A program made the translations under genes and the position numbers. From contig WALW01000007.1 in the NCBI GenBank assembly GCA_015522635.1, positions 1 through 64,000 of the forward strand: a stretch of DNA of 64,000 nucleotides, in the 5' to 3' direction. Each line of letters begins with the position of its first letter. The stretch's first letter is position 1. The stretch is from Candidatus Tiamatella incendiivivens (GTDB lineage: Archaea > Thermoproteota > Thermoprotei_A > Sulfolobales > Acidilobaceae). The notes beneath the pieces were generated by a model. The model saw only the letters and a program-made list of their open reading frames with translations. It made no database searches and was not told the origin of the DNA. Of the stretch, positions 15,715-24,567 are shown piece after piece.

Positions 15715-17991
15715 TTGAGTTCAAAGGGACTCTCAACATCAGCTTGGATAGGTATTATTATAATAATCATAGTCATAATAGGCGCTGGTTGGTGGGCTGC
15801 AACAAGACATGGAGCACCGACTACAACTACGACTACAACTCCTACAGGTACTTCAACTACATCAACTTCACCGACTACAACTACGACTACGACCACATCA
15901 TCGATCACTGGAACAGCTACTACGACTACTACAACAACAATGATGCAGGGATATACATTCATACCTCCCAAACCGGGGTATGCAGCTGTAATTGAAACAA
16001 GCAATGCGTTCGTAGTAGTCGGTCCTACTGGATCTAAGGTTCCACAATTTGACAATAAAGGAAAGCAGATAATTGTTGTTAAGTTTAAGGCAAATGAAAG
16101 CGCTACTTTACCTGCTGAAAACTCTACTGCATTCGTCAATATAGATCCAGGGTTCTACAGGAACTCCTATGCAGATGCATTAATGATGGCTGGAAGACAG
16201 GAGCCAAATCCAGCACTCAGGACTCAGATGTATGAAGCTGTTTATAAGCTAAGCAATTATTATGAGCCTATGATCTGGCTAGGACAGTACATTGCAGTCT
16301 TCAACTACTGGAGCTGGGTACATGGAAGATACTATCAGCCAACCTTGGGTGAAAGATTCGATCTCATTACCGAAGACTCTAATGCACCTAATATCCCTCT
16401 AGGCATCGGTAATTATGCTAATAATGCGACAACATACGTAGATGTCACTATAGGATGGCCTCAAAGTTTTGATCCTGCGAAGTCGTATGAAACATTCGGT
16501 TGGCTAATCTTCCACGAGATAGGTGACACACTAGTAACGTACTGGAAGAACCAAACAGAGGTATTAAGCCCGGATCTAGCAGTAGCATGGGCTCACAATA
16601 AAGACGGAACAGATTGGTATTTCGTTATAAGAGGCAATGTAAAGGCGTATGATCCATGGCACAATAATGTATATCCTGTTAATGCTACCGACGTCCTCTT
16701 CACTCTATGGAGGATAGCTAGGCTGAACCTAGATCCTAGCTGGATGATAACGTCTTTCATCAATGTTAACCAGAGCACTGTACTAACAGAAAATGAGCTA
16801 AGTAGTGTATTGTCTAAAGGAGGAATATATACTAGCTATGGGAACTTCCAGGGAGAGGTAAAAAGCTTATCGCAACTACTACAAGTTTACGACTACAGCG
16901 GATCTACCGCTGGTGTTGTCGAGCTAAAGCTATATAAGCCGTATGGTGCCATACTCGAAATACTTGCAGATCCGTTCACGATGGTTGTACCTATGAAATA
17001 CATGTTCGATTACACACCACAACTACAGGGCAAATACACACAGGCACTTAAAGATAGCAACTATGGAAGGAGCCCGTCTGCATGGGCGAAATATGTCGGT
17101 ACTGGAGAACAAGAGCCTACACATCAGCTTCTACATAAGTATCCTGTAGGTACTGGTCCATACTATGTGAAGGAATACAAGGAGAACAGTTACATAGTGC
17201 TCCAGTATAACCCTTATTACTGGAACGTAACACTGTGGAAACAGCTATATGGCACTAATGCACCGGAGCATAAGACGGCTATATTCCTAATTAATAATGA
17301 TGCTGTCACTAGGATAGAAATACTTAAGAGAGGTCAGGCAGATTATGGAGCTATACCCATGGATAGGCTAAAAGATGTTGAAGGGTATCAATATTCTGGA
17401 ACAAACTATAAGGTAGTGGTAAAGAATCTAGGGTTGGATCCAACGATACTCTACATAGTTCTCAACGATCTGAAGCCTCCTCTGGACAATCTGTATGTCA
17501 GGCAGGCACTAGCATATGCTGTACCTTACACACAGATATATAATCTTGTATATGCTGGTTATGCAACCGAGCTTTACGGTGTATTACCAGCAGGCTTCAT
17601 AGGTCATAATGACAATATTGTGGCAAAATATTCATTTAATCTAACGAAAGCTAAAGAATTATTGCAAAAGTCTGGTGTCGACCTAAGTAAGTATAGTATA
17701 GAGGTATGGTATAACACAGGGAATAGTCAGAGAGAGAAAATAGCGACATTACTGCAAAACACCTGGGGTTCACTAGGACTCAAGGTTACAGCAAAAGCTC
17801 TAAATTGGCCGACATTACTGCAAAACACAGAGAAGCCTAGTTTCGATGTATATATAATAGGCTGGGCACCTGATTATATAGATCCCGACGACTATGCAGG
17901 ACCACTATTCTATGGAGGAACACAGTTCAGTGTACTACAATGGACTACCGTTAACAGCGTATCCAGCGCAGGAAGTTACCTAAGCGGATGA
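15715..17991 (+). CDS. Peptide/oligosaccharide ABC substrate-binding protein (SBP family 5), circularly permuted
   Basis: A 758-residue surface solute receptor for the downstream importer. The N-terminus MSSKG-LSTSAWIGIIIIII fits a class III (pilin-like) signal cleaved after Gly5, as in Sulfolobus sugar receptors. A Thr-rich linker follows (about 35-75). Then comes what is normally the C-terminal end of family 5 receptors (PGFYRNSYADALMMAGRQEP, LRTQMYEAVYKLSNYYEPMI). Only after residue about 238 does the usual N-terminal lobe begin (VDVTIGWPQSFDPAKSYETF, LSPDLAVAWAHNKDGTDWYF). The protein ends just after FDVYIIGWAPDYIDPDDYAG, where other members continue. The domain order therefore looks rotated. 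It starts at TTG 15715. Confidence 0.9.
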   Translation: MSSKGLSTSAWIGIIIIIIVIIGAGWWAATRHGAPTTTTTTTPTGTSTTSTSPTTTTTTTTSSITGTATTTTTTTMMQGYTFIPPKPGYAAVIETSNAFVVVGPTGSKVPQFDNKGKQIIVVKFKANESATLPAENSTAFVNIDPGFYRNSYADALMMAGRQEPNPALRTQMYEAVYKLSNYYEPMIWLGQYIAVFNYWSWVHGRYYQPTLGERFDLITEDSNAPNIPLGIGNYANNATTYVDVTIGWPQSFDPAKSYETFGWLIFHEIGDTLVTYWKNQTEVLSPDLAVAWAHNKDGTDWYFVIRGNVKAYDPWHNNVYPVNATDVLFTLWRIARLNLDPSWMITSFINVNQSTVLTENELSSVLSKGGIYTSYGNFQGEVKSLSQLLQVYDYSGSTAGVVELKLYKPYGAILEILADPFTMVVPMKYMFDYTPQLQGKYTQALKDSNYGRSPSAWAKYVGTGEQEPTHQLLHKYPVGTGPYYVKEYKENSYIVLQYNPYYWNVTLWKQLYGTNAPEHKTAIFLINNDAVTRIEILKRGQADYGAIPMDRLKDVEGYQYSGTNYKVVVKNLGLDPTILYIVLNDLKPPLDNLYVRQALAYAVPYTQIYNLVYAGYATELYGVLPAGFIGHNDNIVAKYSFNLTKAKELLQKSGVDLSKYSIEVWYNTGNSQREKIATLLQNTWGSLGLKVTAKALNWPTLLQNTEKPSFDVYIIGWAPDYIDPDDYAGPLFYGGTQFSVLQWTTVNSVSSAGSYLSG

Positions 17992-18104
17992 TATAGTTTT
18001 TCCAAAAGTACTCTGTATTCTTTTTTCCAAACAATTAATCTATCGATATAGTTTTACTTTTTTTGATAATGATATTTTAACCTCTCCAATTACCTCCAAA
18101 ACAA

Positions 18105-18167
18105 GGATGCAATGGTCTCCCCCCCGTAGTGGGCCAATCTCGGGAACCTAAGTCTTGGCATACATCC
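18105..18167 (+). other. GC-rich element between the binding-protein and permease genes
   Basis: The 193-base gap contains a T-rich stretch (TTTTTTCC near 18020-18030 and TTTTACTTTTTTT near 18050) and then this GC-rich segment. GGATG at 18105 pairs with CATCC at 18163-18167, and GGT...CCCCCCC and GGG...CGGGAACC blocks can pair inside. It could attenuate or stabilise the operon mRNA so that receptor exceeds permease, or be a small RNA. Not verified. Confidence 0.3.
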
Positions 18168-18187
18168 GTTAATAGAGGGAGGATATG

Positions 18188-19186
18188 ATGGCCGAACTTA
18201 GGAGGTTTCTTGTTAGGAGGTTCCTAACTTTCATTCCTACCTTAATAGGTGTAACCTTCATAGTTTACTTGATAGCTGCAGTGGTTCCCGCTAATCCAGC
18301 GAGGCTTTGGGCGGGGGGTCAAAAAGCGAATCCTCAAGTTATTAACATGCTTGTAAGAGAATATCACCTTAGGGACCCGTTTTATGTTCAGTATTATTAC
18401 TTCATGAAAGGTTTCCTCGAAAACTCTATGGTAAGCCCCGTTACAGGATATAAAGTATGGTATGAAGTGAAAACATATATGCCTGTAACGGTTCAACTCA
18501 CGCTTATTTCCTTCGTATTTATTGTCCTTATAGGAATTCCCTTGGGAATCATATCTGCCTTGAAGAAGGATACTTGGATAGATGCAGTGATAAGGGTTAT
18601 AGCTTTAGTTGGGGTTTCTGTACCGATATTTTGGCTAGCATATTTAATGATATTCCTGTTCTTCACAAAGCTAGGCTGGATAACACTATCAGGTACCCCT
18701 ACTCCTTCCTATAGTATAACCGGTATTCCGTTAATAGATTCTATCTTGAAACTTGATTGGCATACCCACTATGAGATAATAAAGAGATACTGGCTCCCTG
18801 CAATAATACTTGCATATCCAGGTATAGGAGTTATAGCCAGGTTGGTACGGAACTCTTTCCTGGACGCATTAGGTGCTGATTTCGTTGAGTTCATAGATGC
18901 GAAGGGTCTTCCTAAGTCACAGAGGTACCGTCATGTCCTAAAGAATGCGATGGTGCCTATTATCACGGTACTGGGACTCCAGTTTGGCGGTCTTTTAGCT
19001 GGCGCACCCATAACTGAAACTATATTCGGTCTTCCAGGTATTGGTAGGTTTATGCTGACAAGCATATACAGTTTTGACTATTTAAGCCTGATGGGCGGCG
19101 TATTTGTGATAGCATTGATCTATATGACGGTAAATCTAATCGTAGACATATTCTATGCCTTAATTGATCCTAGGGTTAGATATTGA
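18188..19186 (+). CDS. dppB: Peptide/oligosaccharide ABC transporter permease (DppB type)
   Basis: An inner membrane permease with the N-terminal FLVRRFLTFIPTLIGVTFIVYL helix typical of DppB/OppB, further helices at VTVQLTLISFVFIVLIGIPLG and VGVSVPIFWLAYLMIFLFF, and the EAA coupling loop near DALGADFVEFIDAKGLPKSQ, which contacts the ATPases. ATG 18188 is preferred over ATG 18185 because GGGAGG lies about six bases before it. It is second in a five-gene operon. Confidence 0.92.
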   Translation: MAELRRFLVRRFLTFIPTLIGVTFIVYLIAAVVPANPARLWAGGQKANPQVINMLVREYHLRDPFYVQYYYFMKGFLENSMVSPVTGYKVWYEVKTYMPVTVQLTLISFVFIVLIGIPLGIISALKKDTWIDAVIRVIALVGVSVPIFWLAYLMIFLFFTKLGWITLSGTPTPSYSITGIPLIDSILKLDWHTHYEIIKRYWLPAIILAYPGIGVIARLVRNSFLDALGADFVEFIDAKGLPKSQRYRHVLKNAMVPIITVLGLQFGGLLAGAPITETIFGLPGIGRFMLTSIYSFDYLSLMGGVFVIALIYMTVNLIVDIFYALIDPRVRY

Positions 19187-19197
19187 GGTGATGTATT

Positions 19198-20373
19198 ATG
19201 GCTACTAAAGCTGCTAGTGAAGTTTATAAGAAAAAGGTTCTGGATAGGTTTTCGGATGTATTTATTGATGGTTTAGCTAGCTTCATGGAGAAAATACGTC
19301 CAGGGTGGAAGGTAAGGAACCAGGCAAGAATAGATGAATGGAAGCTAATGTTCTACGCGTTTAATAGGAGTCCGCTGGGTATAACTGGTGCTATCCTGGT
19401 TTTAGCGTTTCTCGTAATAGCAATTATCGGACCTTGGATAGCTCCGTTAAGCTATGATACTTCTCTAGCGCTGTGCAACCAGCAAGCATACCTTGCCCCT
19501 CCGAAGACGACAGTGACCATTCCAACAGGATGCGAGGCGCTCGGTGTTAAGCCTGGTAACTATACGCTATATCTGGGTGGTGATAGTTTTGGCAGGGATT
19601 TAGGTAGTAGAATGCTGTTTGGGGCTAGGACTAGTTTTGTCGTAATGATATTTGTCTTGCTAGTAGGGCCTTGGATAGGTATAGGATTGGGGCTTATTTC
19701 AGGTTATTTCGGCGGTTCAACAGATGAGGTAATCATGAGGACTACTGATATCTTCCTAGTATTCCCAGGGCTGATACTGGCTATAGCTTTCTCAGCAGTT
19801 CTTCCAACGAGGATTTCCGGGTTTCTTTCAAGCCATCACATTGTAAGTTTATTCTTCCTACACTTATTCTCATTGAAAGTTCAGCATGAGGGATCCTTAG
19901 CAAGCCTATTATCTGTGATTATAGCCCTCTGGATAGTTTGGTGGCCTGGTTATGCTAGACTTGTTAGAGGAATGGTTCTATCAGAAAAGGAGAACACCTA
20001 TGTAGAAGCTGCTAGAGCCTTAGGTATACCTTCAAGGTCAATACTCGTAAGGCATATACTACCCAATATATCAGGTCCAATACTTGTATATCTATCCCTC
20101 GATTCGGGGGGAGTAATTCTAACAGAGGCTGGGCTTAGCTTCTTGGGAGTAGGAGCTGTTCCACCGATAGCTGATTGGGGTAGAATAATTTATGATGGGT
20201 CACAGTACTTCCCTAATGCTTGGTGGCTCATCTTCTTCCCAGGCCTGGCTATATTTTTAACAGTATTTGGCTTCAACCTACTCGGTGACGTGTTGAGAGA
20301 CGTGTTAGATCCTAGGACAAGGAGAAGCATTGAGTTCAAGTTGAAGAAGGAGGAGGCGGGCGAGGAGCAGTGA
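19198..20373 (+). CDS. dppC: Peptide/oligosaccharide ABC transporter permease (DppC type)
   Basis: A 391-residue partner permease with a 70-residue cytoplasmic N-terminus, a first helix (GAILVLAFLVIAIIGPWIAP), an external loop containing a Cys pair (LCNQQAY, PTGCEAL), the DppC-type block YLGGDSFGRDLGSRMLFGAR, and the coupling loop YVEAARALGIPSRSILVRHI. The gap to dppB is 11 bases, and its stop overlaps the GTG of the first ATPase. The external loop is longer than in bacterial DppC. Confidence 0.92.
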   Translation: MATKAASEVYKKKVLDRFSDVFIDGLASFMEKIRPGWKVRNQARIDEWKLMFYAFNRSPLGITGAILVLAFLVIAIIGPWIAPLSYDTSLALCNQQAYLAPPKTTVTIPTGCEALGVKPGNYTLYLGGDSFGRDLGSRMLFGARTSFVVMIFVLLVGPWIGIGLGLISGYFGGSTDEVIMRTTDIFLVFPGLILAIAFSAVLPTRISGFLSSHHIVSLFFLHLFSLKVQHEGSLASLLSVIIALWIVWWPGYARLVRGMVLSEKENTYVEAARALGIPSRSILVRHILPNISGPILVYLSLDSGGVILTEAGLSFLGVGAVPPIADWGRIIYDGSQYFPNAWWLIFFPGLAIFLTVFGFNLLGDVLRDVLDPRTRRSIEFKLKKEEAGEEQ

Positions 20374-21368
20374 GGTGCAGGGATCCTATAATAGTAGTGA
20401 AAAACCTGTATGTAAATTTTTACACGTATGCAGGAATCGTCCAGGCAATAAATGGCGTTTCATTCGAGATTTGCAGGGGAGAGACATATTGCCTTGTAGG
20501 GGAAACAGGTTGCGGGAAATCTGTAACTTCAAAAGCACTAACCAGGCTCATACGGTCTCCTGGGAGAATAGAGAAAGGAGAAATACACTATTATCCTGAG
20601 CCAGGGAAAAAGGTAGACATTATGAAACTTGCTGAGACGGAATTAAGGGAAATAAGAGGGGATGAGATTTCCTATATATTTCAAGATCCTAGTACTTCTC
20701 TAGATCCGTTGTATACTTTGGGTTATCAAATAGCGGAAACTATGGTGTTTCATAATGTAGTCCATGATATTAAGGAAGGTATTAGGAAGGCTGTGAGTGT
20801 TCTGAAAAGTGTTATGATGCCAGATTCAGAGACTAGAGTTAAAGCGTTCCCACACGAGCTTAGTGGAGGCTTAAAACAGAGGGGTGCTATAGGTATAAGT
20901 CTAGCTAATAAGCCGAGGCTACTTATTGCTGACGAACCGACTACGTCGCTTGACGTGACTATTCAAGCCCAAATAATGGACTTCCTTAGGAAGCTGAAAG
21001 AAAAGGAAGGACTAACACTATTATTAATAACTCATAACATGGGGCTTGTTGCAGAGATGTGCGATACTGTTGCTGTTATGTATGCTGGGGAGATAGTTGA
21101 GGAGGCTCCGGTTGAGGTATTATTTAAGAACCCGTTACATCCGTATACTAAAGGCCTCCTGAAAGCTGTTCCGGTACATGTAGGTAAGAAGGTGACCCTT
21201 CACTCGATACCTGGTACAGTGCCGAATCTAATCTTCCCACCGCCAGGATGCAGGTTCCACCCGAGATGCCCTTATAAATTTGACCCTTGTGACAAGAAGA
21301 GACCACCATTGATTGAAGTAGAAAAAGATCACTCAGTTGCTTGCTGGCTGTATGAAGAGAAGAGGTGA
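20370..21368 (+). CDS. dppD: Peptide/oligosaccharide ABC transporter ATPase (DppD type)
   Basis: A 332-residue ATPase: Walker A GETGCGKS (near residue 45), Q-loop SYIFQDPSTSLDP, signature LSGGLKQR, Walker B LLIADEPTT, and H-loop LLITHNMG. The C-terminal oligopeptide-transporter extension has CRFHPRCPYKFDPCDKK and a final Cys (VACWLY), the cysteine set that binds an Fe-S cluster in some members. It starts at GTG 20370, overlapping the permease stop. It pairs with the next ATPase as a heterodimer. Confidence 0.94.
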   Translation: MRCRDPIIVVKNLYVNFYTYAGIVQAINGVSFEICRGETYCLVGETGCGKSVTSKALTRLIRSPGRIEKGEIHYYPEPGKKVDIMKLAETELREIRGDEISYIFQDPSTSLDPLYTLGYQIAETMVFHNVVHDIKEGIRKAVSVLKSVMMPDSETRVKAFPHELSGGLKQRGAIGISLANKPRLLIADEPTTSLDVTIQAQIMDFLRKLKEKEGLTLLLITHNMGLVAEMCDTVAVMYAGEIVEEAPVEVLFKNPLHPYTKGLLKAVPVHVGKKVTLHSIPGTVPNLIFPPPGCRFHPRCPYKFDPCDKKRPPLIEVEKDHSVACWLYEEKR

Positions 21369-22384
21369 TGGTGTTGGAGAGTAGGGAAATCTTAAAGTAT
21401 ATGCAGTCTAACCTTGGAAAGCCCTTAGTAGAAGTCGAGGATCTTAGAAAATACTTCCCAGTTAAGGGGATCTTCAGGGTAAAGGGGAACCTCAAAGCAG
21501 TTGACGGCATCTCATTCATAGTGCCTAGAGGAAAAACTGTTGGTCTGGTCGGCGAGAGTGGTTGCGGGAAAACTACAACAGGAAAACTAATACTCCGCCT
21601 CATAGAGCCTACAGGTGGCCACGTTTATTTCGAGGGTAAAGACGTTTTTAAACTAAAAGGAAAAAACCTCATGAAATTTAGAATGAGAGCCCAAATGGTA
21701 TTCCAAGATCCATACATGAGTCTTAACCCTAGGAAGACAGTATTCGACTCAATAATAGAGCCAGTCAGGGTTCATAAAATAGAAACTGGAGACCCGCATG
21801 AATTTGTAGTTAAACTATTATATGAAGTCGGACTAAACGAGACCCATATATATAGGTATCCTTACGAGTTTAGCGGCGGCCAAAGGCAGAGAATTGCCGT
21901 AGCAAGAGTCCTTGCTCTGGAACCTGAATTCATAGTCCTAGACGAACCTACAAGCGCTTTAGATGTCTCTGTACAAGCTCAGATACTTAACATGCTAAAA
22001 GACCTCCAAGACAAGAGAGATTTAACATACCTATTCATAAGCCATGACCTAGGAGTAGTACGATACATGAGTGACTATATAGCTGTAATGTACCTCGGTA
22101 AAATAGTAGAATTCGGATTAGCCGAGGAGGTATTCGAAAAACCATTACACCCATACACAAAGATGCTGTTTACATCTATGCCTGTCCCAGATCCTGAAGC
22201 AGCTAAGAAGAAACCTAAAATGGAAATAAAGGGAGAGCCGCCATCCCCCGTAGACCCACCGCCAGGATGCAGGTTCCACTCGAGATGCCCTTATGTAATG
22301 GGTAATTGTATGAGTAATGAACCACCACTTGCCATGGTAGAAAAGGATCACTTTGTAGCTTGTTGGCTCTATGAGAAAAAGTGA
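21365..22384 (+). CDS. dppF: Peptide/oligosaccharide ABC transporter ATPase (DppF type)
   Basis: A 339-residue ATPase: Walker A GESGCGKT, Q-loop QMVFQDPYMSLNP, signature FSGGQRQR, Walker B FIVLDEPTS and H-loop FISHDLG, then the same Cys-containing end (CRFHSRCPYVMGNC, VACWLY) as its partner. The frame can start at GTG 21365 or ATG 21368; both overlap or abut the dppD stop. It closes the operon; AT-rich DNA with no further gene follows. Confidence 0.94.
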   Translation: MMVLESREILKYMQSNLGKPLVEVEDLRKYFPVKGIFRVKGNLKAVDGISFIVPRGKTVGLVGESGCGKTTTGKLILRLIEPTGGHVYFEGKDVFKLKGKNLMKFRMRAQMVFQDPYMSLNPRKTVFDSIIEPVRVHKIETGDPHEFVVKLLYEVGLNETHIYRYPYEFSGGQRQRIAVARVLALEPEFIVLDEPTSALDVSVQAQILNMLKDLQDKRDLTYLFISHDLGVVRYMSDYIAVMYLGKIVEFGLAEEVFEKPLHPYTKMLFTSMPVPDPEAAKKKPKMEIKGEPPSPVDPPPGCRFHSRCPYVMGNCMSNEPPLAMVEKDHFVACWLYEKK

Positions 22385-22672
22385 GTGTGCTATTAAATGA
22401 TATTATTACATATTCAATTAAAAGCATCTAAAATATATTATTCTATATAAATATTTTAACTTTAATAGAAAGGTATATAGGAACAAATAAATTATAGTAT
22501 ATAGAACTTGTTAGATCTAATAAATAAAGTTATATAATTAAGGTTTGTTGACGATTTGCCCTATTATGAGAAGGACTATCCGGCCTTTAACTTGGATAGG
22601 GTTCCAGAAACCTTTCAAAGAATCAACCGTGATAATAAGGAAGAAAAAGAATGGTGAGTTTAATGAACTCAC

Positions 22673-23014
22673 TTACTTTCTATATGCTATTAGTATTCCA
22701 CCGATAAGCCCTATCCAAGCTCCGCATGTATAAAATCCTCCGTCGAACGGCAGTGTGATTATTGCTAGTATTGCTACTGTCCATCCAACTGCTTGCGGTG
22801 ACTTATTGTACCAGTATAGAACGATGAATATTATGATGCTTAAGATAACTTCTGTCCAGCCTACTACTGTAGCACTACCGTAGTGCCATCCATAAAAGTT
22901 ACCTGTGGCTAGTACAATGGCTCCGTCTATTATTATTAGAAGGGCTCCTATTATTGCAAGCCATAAACCGGTTTTTCCTACTGTGGGTTGTTTCTCTTGT
23001 TTCTCTTCAGACAT
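22673..23014 (-). CDS. Small four-helix membrane protein, hypothetical
   Basis: About 113 residues, with a charged N-terminus (MSEEKQEKQPTVGK) and four hydrophobic segments: TGLWLAIIGALLIIIDGAIV, WTEVILSIIIFIVLYWY, AVGWTVAILAIITLPF and WIGLIGGILIAYRK. I favour ATG 23014, since GGTGA lies five bases before it, over TTG 23026. Similar small proteins of unknown function are common in crenarchaea. No functional motif is seen. Confidence 0.65.
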   Translation of the reverse strand: MSEEKQEKQPTVGKTGLWLAIIGALLIIIDGAIVLATGNFYGWHYGSATVVGWTEVILSIIIFIVLYWYNKSPQAVGWTVAILAIITLPFDGGFYTCGAWIGLIGGILIAYRK

Positions 23015-23371
23015 TTTTCTCACCAAACTTATAGTTTTAATGAATTTTAATGTTTATAAAACCTAATGTATATCAAGACAATGAAATTTTTTATTTTAAC
23101 TAGTATAATTCCCGTGTATTAACAAATGAATAGTTCTATCTTTATGAAAAATTATTTTTAAAAGAATTGTTGTTTTGTTGAAATAATTTTCTAAAATCCT
23201 TCCGTATTTATGAGTATGAATGATTAATTCAATGAATTTGTATAAGGTATCATTTCTATAGCTGAGCATTGAATTTAAATTACCGGGATATAATCACTGC
23301 TTGACTTCTCGTCGAATTGGAATATAGAATTAAAGTGGTTAAAATGTAGTTAAATATAATTAACTCGGTTT
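23015..23371. other. AT-rich intergenic region
   Basis: This gap separates the four-helix membrane protein and tRNA-Thr. It is very AT-rich, with stops in all frames, and I see no gene or repeat. It contains the promoter of the membrane protein, probably the TATA-like stretch near 23050, but no box is distinctive. Confidence 0.4.
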
Positions 23372-23447
23372 TGGAGCCGCCGCCGGGGTTTGAACCCGGG
23401 GCCTCCGCCTTACCGGGGCGGCGCTCTACCGGCTGAGCTACGGCGGC
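23372..23447 (-). tRNA. tRNA-Thr (anticodon GGT), with C33
   Basis: On the minus strand, GCCGCCG pairs with CGGCGGC, followed by T73 and an encoded CCA. The D-arm is GCTCAGCCGGTAGAGC. The anticodon stem CCGCC/GGCGG encloses loop CCGGTAA, giving anticodon GGT with C rather than the near-universal T at position 33. The T-arm is CCGGG-TTCAAAC-CCCGG. T73 and the G1-C72, C2-G71 pairs fit archaeal tRNA-Thr. A TATA-like TGTATAAATC lies upstream near 23467-23476. Confidence 0.93.
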
Positions 23448-23506
23448 CTCCATTATGCGGGTTTGGATTTATACAAGCTGGGAAATATTAGTTTTGCTTC
23501 CCGGGA

Positions 23507-24145
23507 TCACCTGCCTTTATAGGTGTCAACAAGGGTCTTAGCGGCGAAATACAGCAACACTATAGCTAGAATAAACATTAACCCTCTATACACCACTAGA
23601 CTAATACCACTGGCAAGCCCGCCGGCGGCAGCTAGGAAAGCCAGCCATGCATAGTCCATCCATATATGGCTACCATACATTGCTATCAACCCCTCTCTAC
23701 CTTTCTTAGAAGCCTCTGTAACCAAGGGGTATCCCACCGTTATCCACCACATTAGGAAATACGGGTTCAAACCTGTTAGCATAGCTCCGACGGATACGGC
23801 TCCAAGAGTACCTATGCCGGCTGGATGCGAGTTGACATTAAGAGGATTCAGCTGCATGGATGTCTGGAATAGGAGGTATGAGAAGTAAATCAGGAAAGCT
23901 GAGACGAGTAGGTTCATAGGTACTTTAGCTCTCTCCAAGTACTTCTTGGTTTTCTCCATTGAGAAGTAGAGTAAAATGATGTAAGGAAGTTCCACTAGCA
24001 TATGACCTAGAGCAAGGAATACTCCTCCCAGTATACCGAGTGTGAGACCTGCTGTTACAGCCATGGCTGATAAGGGGCCTGGGCTTAGTGCCCCGCTCGG
24101 ACTTATTGCAATGGTTAAAGTTGCTATCTTTTTAAGTTCACGCAT
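23507..24145 (-). CDS. LysE/RhtB-family exporter
   Basis: A 212-residue membrane protein with about six helices. The conserved N-terminal block is ATLTIAISPSGALSPGPLSA, similar to the family's SPGP motif, and a second motif is MLTGLNPYFLMWWITVGYPL, matching the G-x-x-N-P-x-x-x-x-W signature. Such carriers export amino acids. It is third in an operon behind the penicillin-acylase-like enzyme and a small membrane protein, so it might export an amino acid or amine released by the acylase; that is inference. Confidence 0.8.
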   Translation of the reverse strand: MRELKKIATLTIAISPSGALSPGPLSAMAVTAGLTLGILGGVFLALGHMLVELPYIILLYFSMEKTKKYLERAKVPMNLLVSAFLIYFSYLLFQTSMQLNPLNVNSHPAGIGTLGAVSVGAMLTGLNPYFLMWWITVGYPLVTEASKKGREGLIAMYGSHIWMDYAWLAFLAAAGGLASGISLVVYRGLMFILAIVLLYFAAKTLVDTYKGR

Positions 24146-24204
24146 TGCTCTTCAACTTATCGATAAAAAGAAGGAATAGGTTTTATTTTATAATTTTCCC
24201 TGTG

Positions 24205-24561
24205 TTATTTTCTATTTCTAAGAATAAGTGTAGTTCCAATGGACGTTATCAGAATCACTATGAAGACTTGTATGAAGGGCAGAACCCACATTATACCCGT
24301 CTTAGTTATTGTCAGCACTTGAGAGCCAGTCAATAACAATCTTGCACCAATTATCAGTAAAGGAGCGAAAAAACCTGTTAAGATGCCGGCAATAGTAGAT
24401 TGTTTTACTGTTTTAGACGTAGCTCCTACAACTAGTCCTGCTATGAAAGGTGCAACCAGCGTTATAGTATAGCCTAGAGGTATGTACGCTATTATATAGT
24501 ACGCTATTAACCCGTACAATACTGCTCCAAGCAGGCCTGGTTCTTTACTAGTTTTCTCCAT
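24205..24561 (-). CDS. Hypothetical four-helix membrane protein
   Basis: A 118-residue protein with hydrophobic segments at GAVLYGLIAYYIIAYIPLGY, TLVAPFIAGLVVGATSKTV, AGILTGFFAPLLIIGARLLL and IMWVLPFIQVFIVILITSIG. It resembles small DUF5518-like archaeal membrane proteins only in general layout, and I make no family call. It begins six bases after the acylase stop and is followed after 59 bases by LysE, so all three are probably co-transcribed. Confidence 0.65.
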   Translation of the reverse strand: MEKTSKEPGLLGAVLYGLIAYYIIAYIPLGYTITLVAPFIAGLVVGATSKTVKQSTIAGILTGFFAPLLIIGARLLLTGSQVLTITKTGIMWVLPFIQVFIVILITSIGTTLILRNRK

Positions 24562-24567
24562 TCAAAC

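Noticed and set aside
15687-16139. Long antisense frame opposite the Thr-rich linker of the binding protein
   Set aside because: Val-rich low-complexity translation produced by the ACN repeats of the sense strand.
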